Assembly (NCBI GenBank): GCA_951230915.1
Contig: OX579642.1
Location: 13,785,702-13,849,701, forward strand
Direction of reading: 5' to 3'
DNA: 64,000 bases
Source of the DNA: Antitrichia curtipendula
Lineage: Eukaryota; Streptophyta; Bryopsida; Hypnales; Leucodontaceae
A program made the translations under genes and the position numbers. Positions 1 to 11,710 of this stretch are shown piece after piece; the stretch's first letter is position 1, and each line of letters starts with the position of its first letter. The notes below the pieces were generated by a model. The model was not told where the DNA came from. It saw only the letters and a list, made by a program, of their open reading frames with translations, and ran no database searches.

Positions 1-736
1 TTGTCTTTCCATTTTCTCTTGTTCTTTTTGTCTCTTCTCAACAGCCTTGTGTACTTTGTTGAACTCTTGTTATGACTTGCTCGTAACACTTGGATTGAAC
101 AACAAAACGACAATTAAATTGAAAACAGTTACAAGCAGTTTGGTTCATCTTCCGATTGTATGTAAATGCCATTGCGGAGGGATTAATCCTCATGCAATCT
201 CCTGTAATCAAAGGAAACATGACAAGTCTACCTGCTCTATCTCTTTGTGGTTTGTATCGTCCTAATCCATGATTTGATTCTCCATACTGATTGATATTTA
301 TTCTGATCCATTGTTTACGGAATCCCATGTACAATTAATTGAACTTTGACCTACTCGATTTCTAGTTGCAACTGGAGTGTCAATAATGATCCTGAACCGT
401 GGCATTGAATTGCAACATTAGATTGCGTCTTAACTGTCCATGCTCCGGAAAAAATTGGAAAGTTACAATAAGTCCATCAAAGGTTCACGATGTGTAGCCT
501 ACACATTGTTCTGTTTAATTAGAAAAAACAGAGTTTCATTGTCATGGATCGAGAGAGGCCAGATATTGAACGAGGACCTTGAGTGCCAGAAGAGTTGGGT
601 TTCGGATGGGCTGAATTTATTTAGCAACAAATTCAAACTGTATTCCAAGCAACGCTTCCCTATATGATGCGACAAATTTCTAAACGGGCAATTACAATGT
701 TGCCGCAAGCCTTGCCTTTCGCCACCATCCACATAG
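1..736. other. No gene recognised; left flank of a retrotransposon remnant
   Basis: Short open frames occur on both strands but none shows a recognisable domain, splice structure or consistent codon bias. The stretch lies directly upstream of degraded gag coding sequence, so it may include leader or LTR sequence of that element, but I see no clear LTR ends. Confidence 0.4.
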
Positions 737-1225
737 TTGAGCAGGATCAGCAGGGAACCGGAAGATATAATGACCATGGAAGTGGGGAGAGGGAGTCGAA
801 GGTTGCCAAACCAGAGAAGTTTGCAGGTAGAAGGGGTGGAGAGGTGTATCGCTGGTTTGCTCAACTCCACTTGGTATTTTGTAGCAAACCACACATTTAT
901 AAATAATATGAAGATAAGGTAGCATATCCTCTGTCTTATATAAGCGGGGCTGCACAGAATTGGGCAATGCCACTATTGCAAGCCCTCAATGAGGGACATT
1001 GTCATGATTTGTTATTGGAATACAATGCATTTTGGGAAGTTGTCATTGCTGTTTATAGTGAAATTGATCAGAGAAAAAATGCGGAAGACTGTCTGGGAAG
1101 AATCAAACAAACGGGCTTGGTGGCAATTTATATTTCTAGTTTCAATGAGCACGCTGCATAAGTCAATTGGAATAAGTCCGTTTTAATAGCGCGATTTTGT
1201 GGAGGGCTTAAGGATGAATTCTTGA
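737..1225 (+). pseudogene. Ty3/gypsy retrotransposon gag remnant
   Basis: Several plus-strand frames together give a gag-like (Retrotrans_gag) stretch. Visible blocks are KPEKFAGRRGG (about 804-836), YRWFAQLHLVF (847-880), GAAQNWAMPLLQALNEGH (about 946-1000) and LIARFCGGLKDEF (1178-1220). These match the usual order of plant Ty3/gypsy capsid, where the gag protein packages element RNA. The blocks lie in different frames and stops intervene, so the copy cannot make a full capsid protein. A zinc knuckle and a protease-like stretch follow in the right order downstream, which supports the call. Assignment to gypsy rather than another LTR group is from family knowledge. Confidence 0.7.
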
Positions 1226-1409
1226 CTCCGTTGCTACAGCAAAGAACCAGCCTCGCGGGCTTAGCAAGTGGATGACAATGTCATCACGGATTGATGAGAG
1301 GTTGTGGGCTCGACGCCAAACTCCAAGGCCCCAAGGTCCCTATTCAAACCCAAGGTCATCACCCTTTGCTGCGAGGAATCACGCTTGCCGATCTTAGACA
1401 CTTCTAGAA

Positions 1410-1643
1410 ATGTCGAGGCCAGTGCCGACAGAGCTGGATGCTGCTCGGGTGACCACAATGCTCGCCAAGACTGCAACAGAGCGGCTAGAGTATCAACAAC
1501 AAGGAAGGTGTTGGGATTGTAGCCATGTAGGGCATGTTTGGGCAAAATGCTCAACTAATCCATCAAAACCCTTATCGTTGGCAATGGTAGAAGGAGTTGA
1601 AATGAATAGTGCGGAATCAAGAGAAGGCCAAGCCCGAGACTGA
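1410..1643 (+). pseudogene. gag zinc-knuckle (CCHC) segment of the gypsy remnant
   Basis: An open stretch contains CWDCSHVGHVWAKC at about 1509-1550, an exact CX2CX4HX4C zinc knuckle like that at the C-terminus of retrotransposon gag, where it binds element RNA. It lies between the gag blocks and the protease-like segment, in the expected order. The frame closes about 90 bp later, so this is a fragment. Confidence 0.75.
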
Positions 1644-1669
1644 GGGATCTGACTTGGTACCCGGGCACG

Positions 1670-2182
1670 ATGCAGACAACAGCCGCCACTATTGCAAAGG
1701 AGCATCAAATCGACAAGTGGGGGGAGGATTTGACACTCATAAAAACAAGAAATATGCTTAGCCCGTTATCCTTGCGAGCTACCATCGACCCTGGGACTCA
1801 CTTGACCTTGGTCGCTCACATCAATTCTTTGGCGGCCAAACCATTGGTGGATTCCAGAGCCACTAGGGTGTTCATGCATCCTGAGTTTGCTTCCAAAGGT
1901 GTAGCTATCATCCAACCCAAGAAGGTTTCTCGAGAAGTTCGAGTTATTAACAGGAGAGTAATTAACTTGGGGCTCATTACTCACGAAGCTACAGATTACT
2001 GCAGTGCAACGTGCATGCAACAGGAGATCAGAGATGACGGCAAGGAGCCTAATACAAGTGTTGGTGTTGTCAGCACCCAAGCTGCAATTATTTGTTCTTT
2101 GAAATTATTCAATATCTTTAATAAGGCAATTGAACTACCAATCCTTAATTTATTTTATTTTGTGGACACCTATCCACTTTGA
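1670..2182 (+). pseudogene. Aspartic protease segment of the gypsy remnant
   Basis: A 170-codon open frame contains KPLVDSRATRVFMHPEFASK at about 1837-1896. It resembles the active-site block of plant gypsy proteases (LVDSGATxxFIHPxFA). The catalytic DSG/DTG is DSR here, so the enzyme would be inactive. No reverse transcriptase follows: after about 2.1 kb the sequence is AT-rich non-coding, so the element is truncated. Function is inferred from the single motif plus its position after gag. Confidence 0.6.
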
Positions 2183-4493
2183 TTAAAATGAACCCATCTT
2201 GGCTCTTATTGCATCCACTGCTGAAGTAAGAAACAACATTTGTCAAATCTAAAATCGCTTTCATAGTGTCCACAATGCATTCACTAGCTAGCAAGTGTCC
2301 ATTTTACAACCACTTACTGCCTATTCCTCACCCTCTCGTAGGGAGGATTTCAAGAAGAAGGTCGCTTTAACAGCCCCCTCATATATCTTGACAAGTATGA
2401 TTGTCTTATGACCCTCAATTATGGTAGAACCACCCATTGTCGACCAGGGGCCCATCTCCAACAACTAAAGTGTACTATTTCCAACCAAGGTTGCAATAAA
2501 TTTTCAACCAAGCTTTGAATGTGTTTATTCTTCTTTTCAAAATTAAGACTAATTGAGTCATGACACATGTCCCAAAGCAGTGAGCAGAAAATAGTTCTTG
2601 AATGATCGGCATTAGAAGACTTTACATATCAGCTATAGGTTTGGACCAGCTATCGGCTTCCGAAATTCGTAGTAATTTCAATTCGAGGCATAAAATTACA
2701 AAAAGAATTGCAATGCCCTTGATTTCTATCTTCCTAAGGTAGAGACACTTATACCCAACTAGGGTCCCATACCCGACAAATAGGGCATCAATATTCTGGG
2801 CCATGGGAGGGTGTGATTTGTGGTTGTAATGAGGTTCCAAGCAGGACCACTGAAAGATCTATGTGTAGTGTTTTGTGAATGCCAAGTGTGATGATAATGA
2901 TAATATGTCATCACACATGCATGTGCTTTTTCAATGCAGAAGTGAACAGTTAGTATGCTCTTCAAAAGTGAAATTAAAAAACTCTATAAACTGACTATGG
3001 GTTCAGTCTACATTTGGACTCCCAAAAATCACAATAATTTCAGTTTTGGAAATAAAATTACTGAAAAATTGCAGTCTCCATATTTCCAATCCTTCTATAG
3101 GGGAAAAATATGCATCCCCTCACACTGCTCATCATATGCTCGAAAACAGCTTAGATGATCAGGTATGGGTGTCTCCACCTTACATGGCAGAAAATTCACA
3201 TGCCTTATAGTGCTCCAAAACATGCACAAATTGCTTAAGTGGTCGACAATGGGTGGTTCTACTATACAACTTGCCCTGCATTGCAATGAATTGAATGGTG
3301 TAGCCCCAGCTGGGCAGACCCAGACATTAGAATCCAGTATCTGAGGTTCAATCTTGGACACACGTGTTCGCGCAACATACTTTGACCTGCTTGCTGTGTA
3401 CCAAACTTGCAATTCTATATGGAAATAGGAATTCATGCGTGACGGCCAGTTTTACAAGTTGATCCTTTAGCTTTGAATTGAATCAGTTGTAGTGACACAG
3501 ATGGTCATGATGGGTATTTGTGGGTTTCAGACTTTGACGAGTACAAAGCATTCCACATTTGAGGAAATCAGCCTTCAAAATGTATGGTCCATGACATAAA
3601 AAGGCACGAGAGATTCCAAATCCATAGTGAAAATTTTGTCAACACCTTCACAACAACATCATACACTCTTCTCCCTTGAAAGTCAACATTGCATTGTTAT
3701 CATAGATAATTTACTTCTTGTTTATACACATGTGGACATGTATGAATTTTTTACAAAGATGATTTAATGGGAGATTCTATTAAGAACTCGAGGACCAAAG
3801 GTCATTAGGTGGCTTCTACAACTATAGTTGCATAAAGTTTCAAAATGTGAACAATTCAGTAACAACAAAGAGACCCTAGATGAATTTTTTTTGTGGAATT
3901 CAACAATGCAATCCAATCAAGAAATGATTGGTTGTGCGATTTTTGGTAATTTCCACAAAAATGGAGAAGGCTTTAGGAATTGTCAAGGTCTGGTTGTGTA
4001 TTAGTATAAGCAAGGCTCAATGTAACCACACTTAGACTACATAATTCTATGCAATTGCTTGCAAGAGTTTTGAGCATTTTGGACAATTTAATTTTGAGTT
4101 GGATCAATTCAATTTTTTTTTCAATATTTTGGCCCAATCTCTTAAATAAGTTGCTCAAGATCCTCATATCTTTTTTTCCACACCTCAAATTGATTTGAAA
4201 AAAAATCATCAAAACCATAATGATACATACATGTGGAAACAAATCAAAGTTTGGGAAGCACTTTTGAGCAATCTAATTTCAGCATATGTACAAAGTACCG
4301 CCTATCCAAACACCTTTCATCAATGTTGTTATTGGTGGCATTTTCTCAAAACTTGTGTAATAAAAAAAAATACATAAGAAAAACAAAGGCTATACTCACC
4401 CACCCACCCCTAGTCCTTTAGGGATTAAGAACTCAAGGTTTATGACTTCTTCAAATGCAGAGAAAATTTCCATCAATAGAAGTATATGCAAAA
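2183..4493. other. Intergenic; no gene recognised
   Basis: AT-rich sequence with short open frames on both strands, none with a domain or splice signals I can defend. A repeat-family terminus (ending CCTTTAGGGATTAA) is visible near 4416-4430, matching ends seen at 6.5, 20.6 and 38.2 kb. Confidence 0.5.
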
Positions 4494-4948
4494 CTACACT
4501 AAAGATGATATTTAGTGTCTTGTACACTAAATACGAAGGCATACACTAAAAGCCAATTACCCTATGAAAGTAAGTAACATTAAATGTCAATTCAAACACT
4601 AAATGTGAACCAGAGTTGTCATATCAGACGGAATATCACTGTTCACGGACAGAATCGGACCGATTAGGGCTAGGCGGCTGCAAACTTCAGAGCCTTGTAA
4701 CTTTTGCAAAAATTCTTCAAATCAGGAAAATGAGATGTTTTTCGGCATCTAAAGTTTTTGTAGATGCCGAAAAACATCTCATTTTCCTTATTTGAAGAAT
4801 TTTTGCAAAAGTTACAAGGCTCTGAAGTTTGCAGCCGGCACATTCAAGTCTAACACTAATTGTGGACAAGTTCAGATTTAGTGTTGTAGTTAGTAGGGGG
4901 GTAAAAACACTAAATGTCACTCAACACTAAATATCATCTTTAGTGTAG
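4494..4948. mobile_element. Fold-back MITE with nested inverted repeats
   Basis: The outer ends are inverted copies of CTACACTAAAGATGATATTT (left 4494-4513; right arm ends at 4948). Inside lies a second, much longer inverted repeat: arms 4676-4751 and 4761-4836 are about 76 bp, nearly identical, separated by a 9-base loop. Several subterminal CACTAAAT-type motifs lie between outer and inner repeats. Subterminal repeats and CACTA-like ends suggest a non-autonomous relative of CACTA elements, but I see no exact 3-bp target duplication, so the superfamily is unsure. Transcribed RNA would form a long hairpin. Confidence 0.8.
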
Positions 4949-6470
4949 TAATTTGGAAGTGCTTACTGATTTTTATGTTAAACTTGTTTTTCATTTCTCT
5001 CACTTTAATAATGACAAGTTTTTTATTTCAATATCAAGTTGTATATTATTTATGCCTTATATGGTGCATCAAGATGAGCTTTTAATCACCGGTGTTAACA
5101 AAAACAAATCTAGTTCAAATATGTAAGTTGGGGTGTCTTAAAACGTCCTTCAAAGCATTCATTGGATTTTCAAAGGTTTCATATTTCCTGCATTTTCCAA
5201 GTTAATTTTCGTCTGAATTAACATAGAAGTTGCACTTAATTCATTTTCATTCATATGTTTCAAACCCTTCTTGAATTAGTTAGAAATTGGAGGGTTTTCT
5301 AAAAGGTCGTTGTCAATACATTGAAAACTCTAGTATGAACTCTAATGTTAATGGACACTTCAAATGTTGGAGAAATTAAGCACATCCCACCTAGTTTCTA
5401 TGTTCATTGCTAATTTTATTGGCATTATTCTTGACACTTCATGAGAGCATACATCGTTCATCTAATTTTCAATAAAATAAGTACCATTAGCAAGGTCTCT
5501 ATACTATTGTCAATAGTAAGTACAACTACATTCCCTCTTAATTCCTACAATCCCAAGGTCTCTTTTCCATCAAAAAAACAGTCAAAACAGTCATTTTTTT
5601 AGCAAAGAGCAAAAAAAATTAAAATATTTTTTTTTCATATCTAACCAGAGGATCTTGTACTATACTAGTTTTAATAATGTGTGGAACTTTCACAAACCTT
5701 GACCATGTAGATTGCAAAATATTGGTGTTTAAAGTGGAGGAATCAAGTTTTTTGGCACTTTGCTCAACTACATTTTATGGCTTTGAACCTTCATAACTTA
5801 TAATTTTTGCTCTAATGATTTTAAATTTCTAAATTTATATGATAAAGAATTGAATTGAGAATCTAGGAATTATATTTTTTTTAAAAACACTTAATTTTTA
5901 ATCCTTAAAAAATTGTTAAGTAGAAGTAGGCTCAAGATTGATGGAAAATATAAATTGCTCTAAGATGGAATTGAAATACACTAATCTCAATGGTGAGATT
6001 GTTCTAGTAAGAGACCTTAACCTTATGAAACTTTTTTTTTTTAAATTCTGAAAATAGAAGTAAAAAATGAATCCTACAAGTTATTTTTCAAGAAGATGCT
6101 CTAATTATTGCCCAAAAAACAAGATTGTCCATAACTTTCACATAATAGATCCAAATGGCATAAATAAAATCTTTCCATGTCAATAAAAATATAATCTATA
6201 CAAAATAAATAAATAAATTTAAGAAAAATAATAAATTTTAATTTAATTTTTTTACATTAATTTTTTTTGAAGTTTTTTTTCTGCCTGCTGAACTAAAAAA
6301 AAGGCTTTTGTGCTATATCTTTTGCCCATAGGCTCTGATTGAAATAAAAATTATTTTTTTGGAAAGATAATGTGTTTTTCTATCTTCACTAAAAATTTCA
6401 GAAAATCATGACAAATATTGAGACCGTAAGAGCTTGCTAAAAATCCGTTTTGTCCCCCAAGGGGACAATG
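4949..6470. other. AT-rich repeat-derived sequence; no gene
   Basis: Very AT-rich with long A and T runs. The part from about 5820 to 6120 resembles 18480-18850, and about 6250-6487 resembles 20350-20585, including the terminal block ACTTTAGGGGTTAA. These are diverged copies of a dispersed repeat family rather than genes. Confidence 0.55.
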
Positions 6471-6479
6471 GGACTTTAG

Positions 6480-8310
6480 GGGTTAACACCTAATTTGGAA
6501 CATAAAGCTTTGATATAGGCTATATAATTAGAGTGGTCAATTTTTAAAATTAATTTCAAAAATTACAAAGAGATTTTAATGCAACTAAATATTCCTTATT
6601 TAAATACTAAAGGCAATTTTAAATCTTGAAAGGTTCATTTTTGCATAAATGACATAAAACACACACAAATTGTGATGATAATGTTGTGTGCATTCCCATA
6701 TTCAATTTGTGCTAATCCTTGAAGAATGTCATGATGTCCATTTAGGGTGTTTGTTTAAATAAGGTGAAATTACCTTCTTCAAGGATTAGTTAAATGAATT
6801 TGCTTGTATGAATTGCTTGCCATGACGATGAAATCATACACATTCTGAGTAACTTCCAATGAGCTTTGAAGAGAGAAATATAAATCACTCAAACTCAAAA
6901 ATCCATATCCTACAATAACTATTTAATCATGAAGTCAAAAGTTATAAAAAATTGTTGGGCCTTAAAGCTACACCTCAAGCACATGTCATGTGACAATTTC
7001 AAAGAAATAAAATAAAAATTCCATTTGGAGTGAACTGCCAAAAATTGTTATGTTTTCAAAAAATGCAGTTTGGTGCTTTAAGTGTTATTGAGAATACACA
7101 TTGTTGGTCTATTGTTTAATTAGCACGGTCTACAAGGATTTTTTCTTAATTATTCTCAATAGCAAGTTGATCTACATCCTTCCTTAAGACCCATTAAATT
7201 GACAACACCTAATTTGGACATGTAAAACATTGGGTTTAGGTCCTATAATTAGAGTGGTTTGAAATTTTTTTAACTTAATTTCAATAGTTAGAATAATACT
7301 TTAATCCAACTAAATATTCCTTATTTAGATATACTAAACGCAATGTTAAACCTATGAAGATTTATTATTTTTTTGTATAAATAACGTAGAGCACACATAA
7401 ATTGTGATGATAATGTTGTGCACATTCCCAAATTCTATATGTGCTAATCATTGAAGAATGCCATGATGTCCATATACGGTGCTTTTTTTTTGGGTGTGGG
7501 GGGAAGGACGGTGGAAATTAAAAGGGAAAAGAAGAGAAACAATCGGTCCAGCTCACACGGACTCCTCAGCCTGTGCAGCAGGTTGAGGGACAAGTGCCAC
7601 TCAGGCTTGTGGAGAGTTAAGGTAAACCAGCCTATGACAGGCAGATTGCCTGGTTTGCCTTGTTGACATATTTGAAATTTTGAAATTTTTTTTCCATATA
7701 AAGGCAAACATGAAAAATTGGTAGAACAATTGAAATTTTATTTTTTTGACAAAGTATGAATTTGTTACAGATTTTTGAAGTGAATTGGCCAGATGGCTCA
7801 AAACAGTCTGTAGACTATCCCACAACCATCAAAAACTATACCCATGGTGGTCATCAAACCACCCAATGCAGTTACAATATTTCCTAACATGGTTGAAATA
7901 TTTTCTAACATGGACATGACATAAAGGAATAAAAAAAGTTAGTTCATGTAATGAATTACACTAGAAAGGGACGAGTTCCTAAAACAGTCTCTAACATCTC
8001 CATCACTATCATACAAAACATTGATTTCAGCCATCCACCTACCTAATAAAGTTTTGCTTACATTAATTGGAAAAAACCTGGCACAGATTGATGGAAAACT
8101 GTAATGGGTCATCTTATAGATGTCTGTATTAGGCACTTGACCTGTCATAGGCTGGTTTACCTTACAATAGGATGCTTGTTTGAATAAGGTGAAGTTACCT
8201 TCTTCAAGTTTTAGTTGAGTTAGTTTGCTTGTATGAATTGCTTGCCATGACAATGATGAAATTATACACGTTCTGACTAACCTCCAGCAAGCTTTGAAGA
8301 GAGCAATTTG
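6480..8310. repeat. Diverged tandem duplication (6480-6890 and 7200-8310), second copy interrupted
   Basis: Two similar stretches follow each other. Shared landmarks include AACACCTAATTTGGA (6486 and 7205), AATTGTGATGATAATGTTGT (6669 and 7399), TTGCTTGTATGAATTGCTTG (6801 and 8225) and GCTTTGAAGAGAG (about 6862 and 8291). The second copy is split at about 7483 and resumes at about 8165. The inserted block holds a MITE (7620-8162) and about 135 bp of unidentified sequence before it. Confidence 0.75.
7620..8162. mobile_element. TA-flanked MITE, copy 1 of 3
   Basis: Ends are perfect inverted copies of AGGTAAACCAGCCTATGACA (left 7620-7639; right 8143-8162). Each side is flanked by TA, consistent with a TA target duplication as in Tc1/mariner-type elements. 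The interior matches two other copies in this window (34795-35261 and 58758-59180), with shared blocks around TGAAATTTTATTTTTTTGACA and GTCTGTAGACTATC. No transposase is encoded. Confidence 0.85.
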
Positions 8311-8435
8311 GATCATGCAAACTGAAGGTATCACACAAAATTTGGAGGCATGGATATGGATATGAACGACGTGTAAAATGAAATCACAATGGAGTCTACC
8401 GTATTCATGAGATTACCTTAAGTTCATGTTCAGAG

Positions 8436-8566
8436 CAGGGTTTTTTTTTTTGGCGACAGGCCACCTTGCGTGCCCTCCCAGCAGAGGTCGATATCGGGAG
8501 GGAGCCGGGCCCAATGGCCAAATGCTCTGACGGATTTGGCGAATATCGCCAGAAAAAAAAACACTG
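8436..8566. mobile_element. hAT-type MITE, 131 bp, with 8-bp target duplication
   Basis: An exact 8-bp direct repeat GTTCAGAG flanks the element (8428-8435 and 8567-8574). The ends are inverted: CAGGG, a T-run, then GGCGA on the left; the right end read on the minus strand is CAGTG, a T-run, then TGGCGA. CAG-type termini with an 8-bp duplication are the hallmark of hAT elements. The GC-rich interior has no coding capacity, so it must have been mobilised in trans. Confidence 0.88.
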
Positions 8567-8574
8567 GTTCAGAG

Positions 8575-9937
8575 AAGACTCACTAGCTCTTATCACCAAA
8601 ATTGTGACACAAATCTGTACCTCTCAAAACTAGGACAGGTATAGATGTAGCTTCAGTGTACGTCCTCAACATGGCAAAGTCGAGGAATAATGTCAATTGA
8701 ATGAAATTGACCTTTAGTCCTTAACATTTGAGAAGGAAGCATCATTTTGCTGTGCCCTCTGCTAGTGAATTAATTTCAAAGGTACCCAGATGTTTTGAAA
8801 TAAAACTAGTGTCAGACTCTATCCAGAGTGTGAGCCCATATCCTGGGCCAGGTTCAGGGTCCCCAACTGCTGAGAAAACACAGGAAGCAAGAGACTGAAG
8901 AGAGCCAGGGGAGCAGGAGGGGTTTGATGGGAGACCTTGTCTAAGGTAGCCGACCTCTTTCCTACCGCCACCTATTTTTGCTAGTTGTGGTTCAGGGTGA
9001 CAGCTCACATGGTTAGGTGACAGCTCATGCAGTACAAATATCCAGGAGGTGTACATTGAAAGCATACAATGATCACAAGATGTACATTGGAAGCCATAAT
9101 TATCACCCACATTGAAACATGGTTGATTTTGTAATTAGCCTATGGTTGGAAATGTAGTGACCTATATAACAATATAACAAAAGTTGGTTGAATGAAATCT
9201 TTATGAAAAAAATTCGTAACCATCTCTAATTGTATGCATCTGCGTGCTTGAACATGTTTCATCCATGAGCATGATAGTTTGTTCGTAACCACACTATACT
9301 CATCCACAAAGTTATTGATGAGAACAATGGTATTGAGTGGGTTTCAAAGTAAGGCATTCCGTTATGTTGCTGCAAGGTTGGTCATTGGATAACTTAAGGT
9401 AGGAGGCTCTGAAAGCGAGCATCTAAGGGCTGGTCTGCTTTTTTCATGTGGTTTCTTGGATGGGATTAGTTTTAGCTCATTTTTTAGACAAAGAAAAATA
9501 GATTTTGATTGTAACAAAAGTTGTTTCCTTTTTTTTGAAGCATTTTGAATTACTTATGAATTTTTAAACGTGATGAGTCATAGGTCCCTATTTATGACCC
9601 TAGGTCTTCCATAAACCGTTCACATGCAATTTCTAGAGAGAAATGGGAAAAACAAAAAGAATGATTGGCTCTTGCAATAAATAACATTTTTTATACCGAC
9701 CCATTCAATGACTACAGAAGGTCCATTTAAAGACCACCTTACGTCCATTTCAGGCGAGTCTATATGGGCAGTTCTAAATGCCCGCATGCTTTCAGAGTTT
9801 TTTACCTTAGATGAACTTGCTATGTGCTGCACTCACATTGATTTCTTCAACAACTCTATCATTGCTTGTCCCTCTTCAAGGAGGTGAATGATAAATAACT
9901 TATATAATTTTCAATATGGAAAACCAATTAATTGAAC
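8575..9937. other. Intergenic; no gene recognised
   Basis: A minus-strand open frame at 8742-9110 has no recognisable domain or splice context and I do not call it a gene. The rest is AT-rich with no clear structure. Confidence 0.45.
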
Positions 9938-10520
9938 CCCTAAAGGACCAAACATCGTTTTTTGACAACATAGCGAGTTTGGGCAGCTCACTACGACCGG
10001 AATTTTTGTATTTTTTTCTTTGAAATTTTTGCACGAGATGTACATGAGGAGTAGCTTTAAGGTCCAACAATTTTCTAACTTTTTACTACGTGGTTAAAAA
10101 TTTATTGCATGATATGTCATTTTCTTTGGTCGGCGGGCAGCCCGGGCAGTTGAAAAATTCTTTTAAAAACACTTTAAAAATAAAATAAAAATGTGAAATT
10201 GGTTCTTTAGATTTATACATACATTAATACATGGGAAGCTTTGAATCATTCCATTTTGATTAATGAGATGAAGTTATGAGGAATTTTAGTTTGAGGATAG
10301 TTGTAAAATCTCTACTCTAAGATAAACTTTGAAATCCTTTATTTAACTCAATTTTCAATATTTTTGAAAAAAAATAAAAACATTGGGTGTAGATTGTTTT
10401 TTACAACATTACAACAGTTGGGATTGGAAATTTTCAATTCCATATTTCAATTCTCAACAATTTAGTGTTTTGAACATTCTCTACCTCTTTTTACTTACTA
10501 TTTTTTCCTAAAGGCCATAT
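9938..10520. repeat. Dispersed AT-rich repeat family, copy at 10 kb
   Basis: This stretch starts with a TTGAACCCCTAAAGGACCA-type terminus and shares long blocks with 19262-19830 and 62580-63130. Shared landmarks include CATAGCGA, GGGCAGCTCACTACGA, TTATTGCATGATATGTCATT and GGCGGGCAGC-CGGGCAG. It carries no coding sequence. Confidence 0.7.
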
Positions 10521-10744
10521 TCATTAAAACGAGACGATTTGGAATCTCATTTTGTTCATGATCCTAAATTTAGTATGCAAAAGAGTCCATTAAATTGAGA
10601 CAATTCAATAAAGTGAGACATGAATATGCCAATAGACTTATTAATTTAAGCATGTACATGAAATTGCTTACCAATTTTGGAGTAAAGACAATTCAAAGAT
10701 GATTTTAAAATTCGAAGTCTAACCACTTCAAAGTAAATATTGAA

Positions 10745-11269
10745 AGTTTTTTTTGAACAAATGGAAGACCCACTGCATTAAAAGAAAATACCACATTACA
10801 CGACAGCCAAGCCATGAGCCTGGACAAATGAAGAGAATAAGAGCAAAAGGGAACAAAGAGAGGGAGCGGAAACGCTAGAAAAAACTACAACTAAGAGGCC
10901 CACACCCTTGCCACCTGATAATGTTACCCTCTCTTTGTACTAACAAGTTCGAGCGGAGCCAAATTTTATTAAAATTGAGCCGAATGGAAGGCGCTTTGTG
11001 AGGATTGAGCTTAGATGACCTTTGGGCTTTAAGACACGCCGCTCTGCCTGAGTCAAGGAGAGAGTCCCAGAAGCTTGTTGGAAAAGGCCACGCGGCCAAA
11101 GTCTATGCGCAAAGACCTTTTGATTCCTAGTAATCCAAATTAACCAAAGCGAGGAACCTCGCAAGAGGGACCAAATGATGGGGCAGCGAAGAGCCGAAGA
11201 TGCAAAGAGTTGGTTTGAATCTCACGTGGGGGCCCATTACATGGTGGTCATCCTGCAAGTGGTGCATAA
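10745..11269 (-). mobile_element. 5'-truncated LINE with 11-bp target duplication
   Basis: An exact 11-bp direct repeat TAAATATTGAA flanks it (10734-10744 and 11270-11280). The minus-strand 3' end is a short A-run (plus-strand T-run at about 10747). The minus strand encodes a fragment containing WLIWITRNQKVFAHRLW, typical of the region downstream of reverse transcriptase in plant L1-type LINEs. Length is about 525 bp, so only the 3' end was copied, as is common for LINE insertions. The frame is disrupted. Confidence 0.85.
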
Positions 11270-11280
11270 TAAATATTGAA

Positions 11281-11710
11281 CTTAAAGATAAAAACAAACG
11301 CTTGTGGCATATGCTTAGGGTTTAGGGTTATAGAAGAATTCATCATACAATGTGGTAATGCATGTAGTCTTACAAATCCATGGTGATGGACCAAAAAAAT
11401 ACAATTTACAACAGAAAAATACACAATGCAACACATAAAACAAATTAAAAAATGTATTATATTGCACACCGCCTACAACATTAAATTCTAAAATACCAAG
11501 AAAAATAAATGAACATAATGGACTAAAATAATTTGCGGACTAAATCTATTTCTTCTTTCCAACCTCTTTCTTTATCTTTTTTTCTGTAAATATTTTTAAG
11601 AAAAGCACCTCCACTACTACAAGTACTTCAGTTACATTTTTTCTCTTAAAATATAAGAAAATACACTACAAACTTCTAATCACTTCCCTAAGCCTACAAT
11701 CTATCCACCT
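11281..11710. other. 3' flank of the DUF7869-like gene; short TTTAGGG stretch
   Basis: AT-rich and non-coding. It holds CTTAGGGTTTAGGGTT at about 11311-11328, about two plant telomere-type units. A minus-strand AATAAA-like signal would be expected here for the gene at 11711-14554, but several A-rich candidates exist and I cannot choose one. Confidence 0.4.

Noticed and set aside
8742..9110. 122-codon minus-strand frame with several Cys and Pro
   Set aside because: Cys spacing matches no known finger, the composition looks like repeat DNA, and no exon signals support it.
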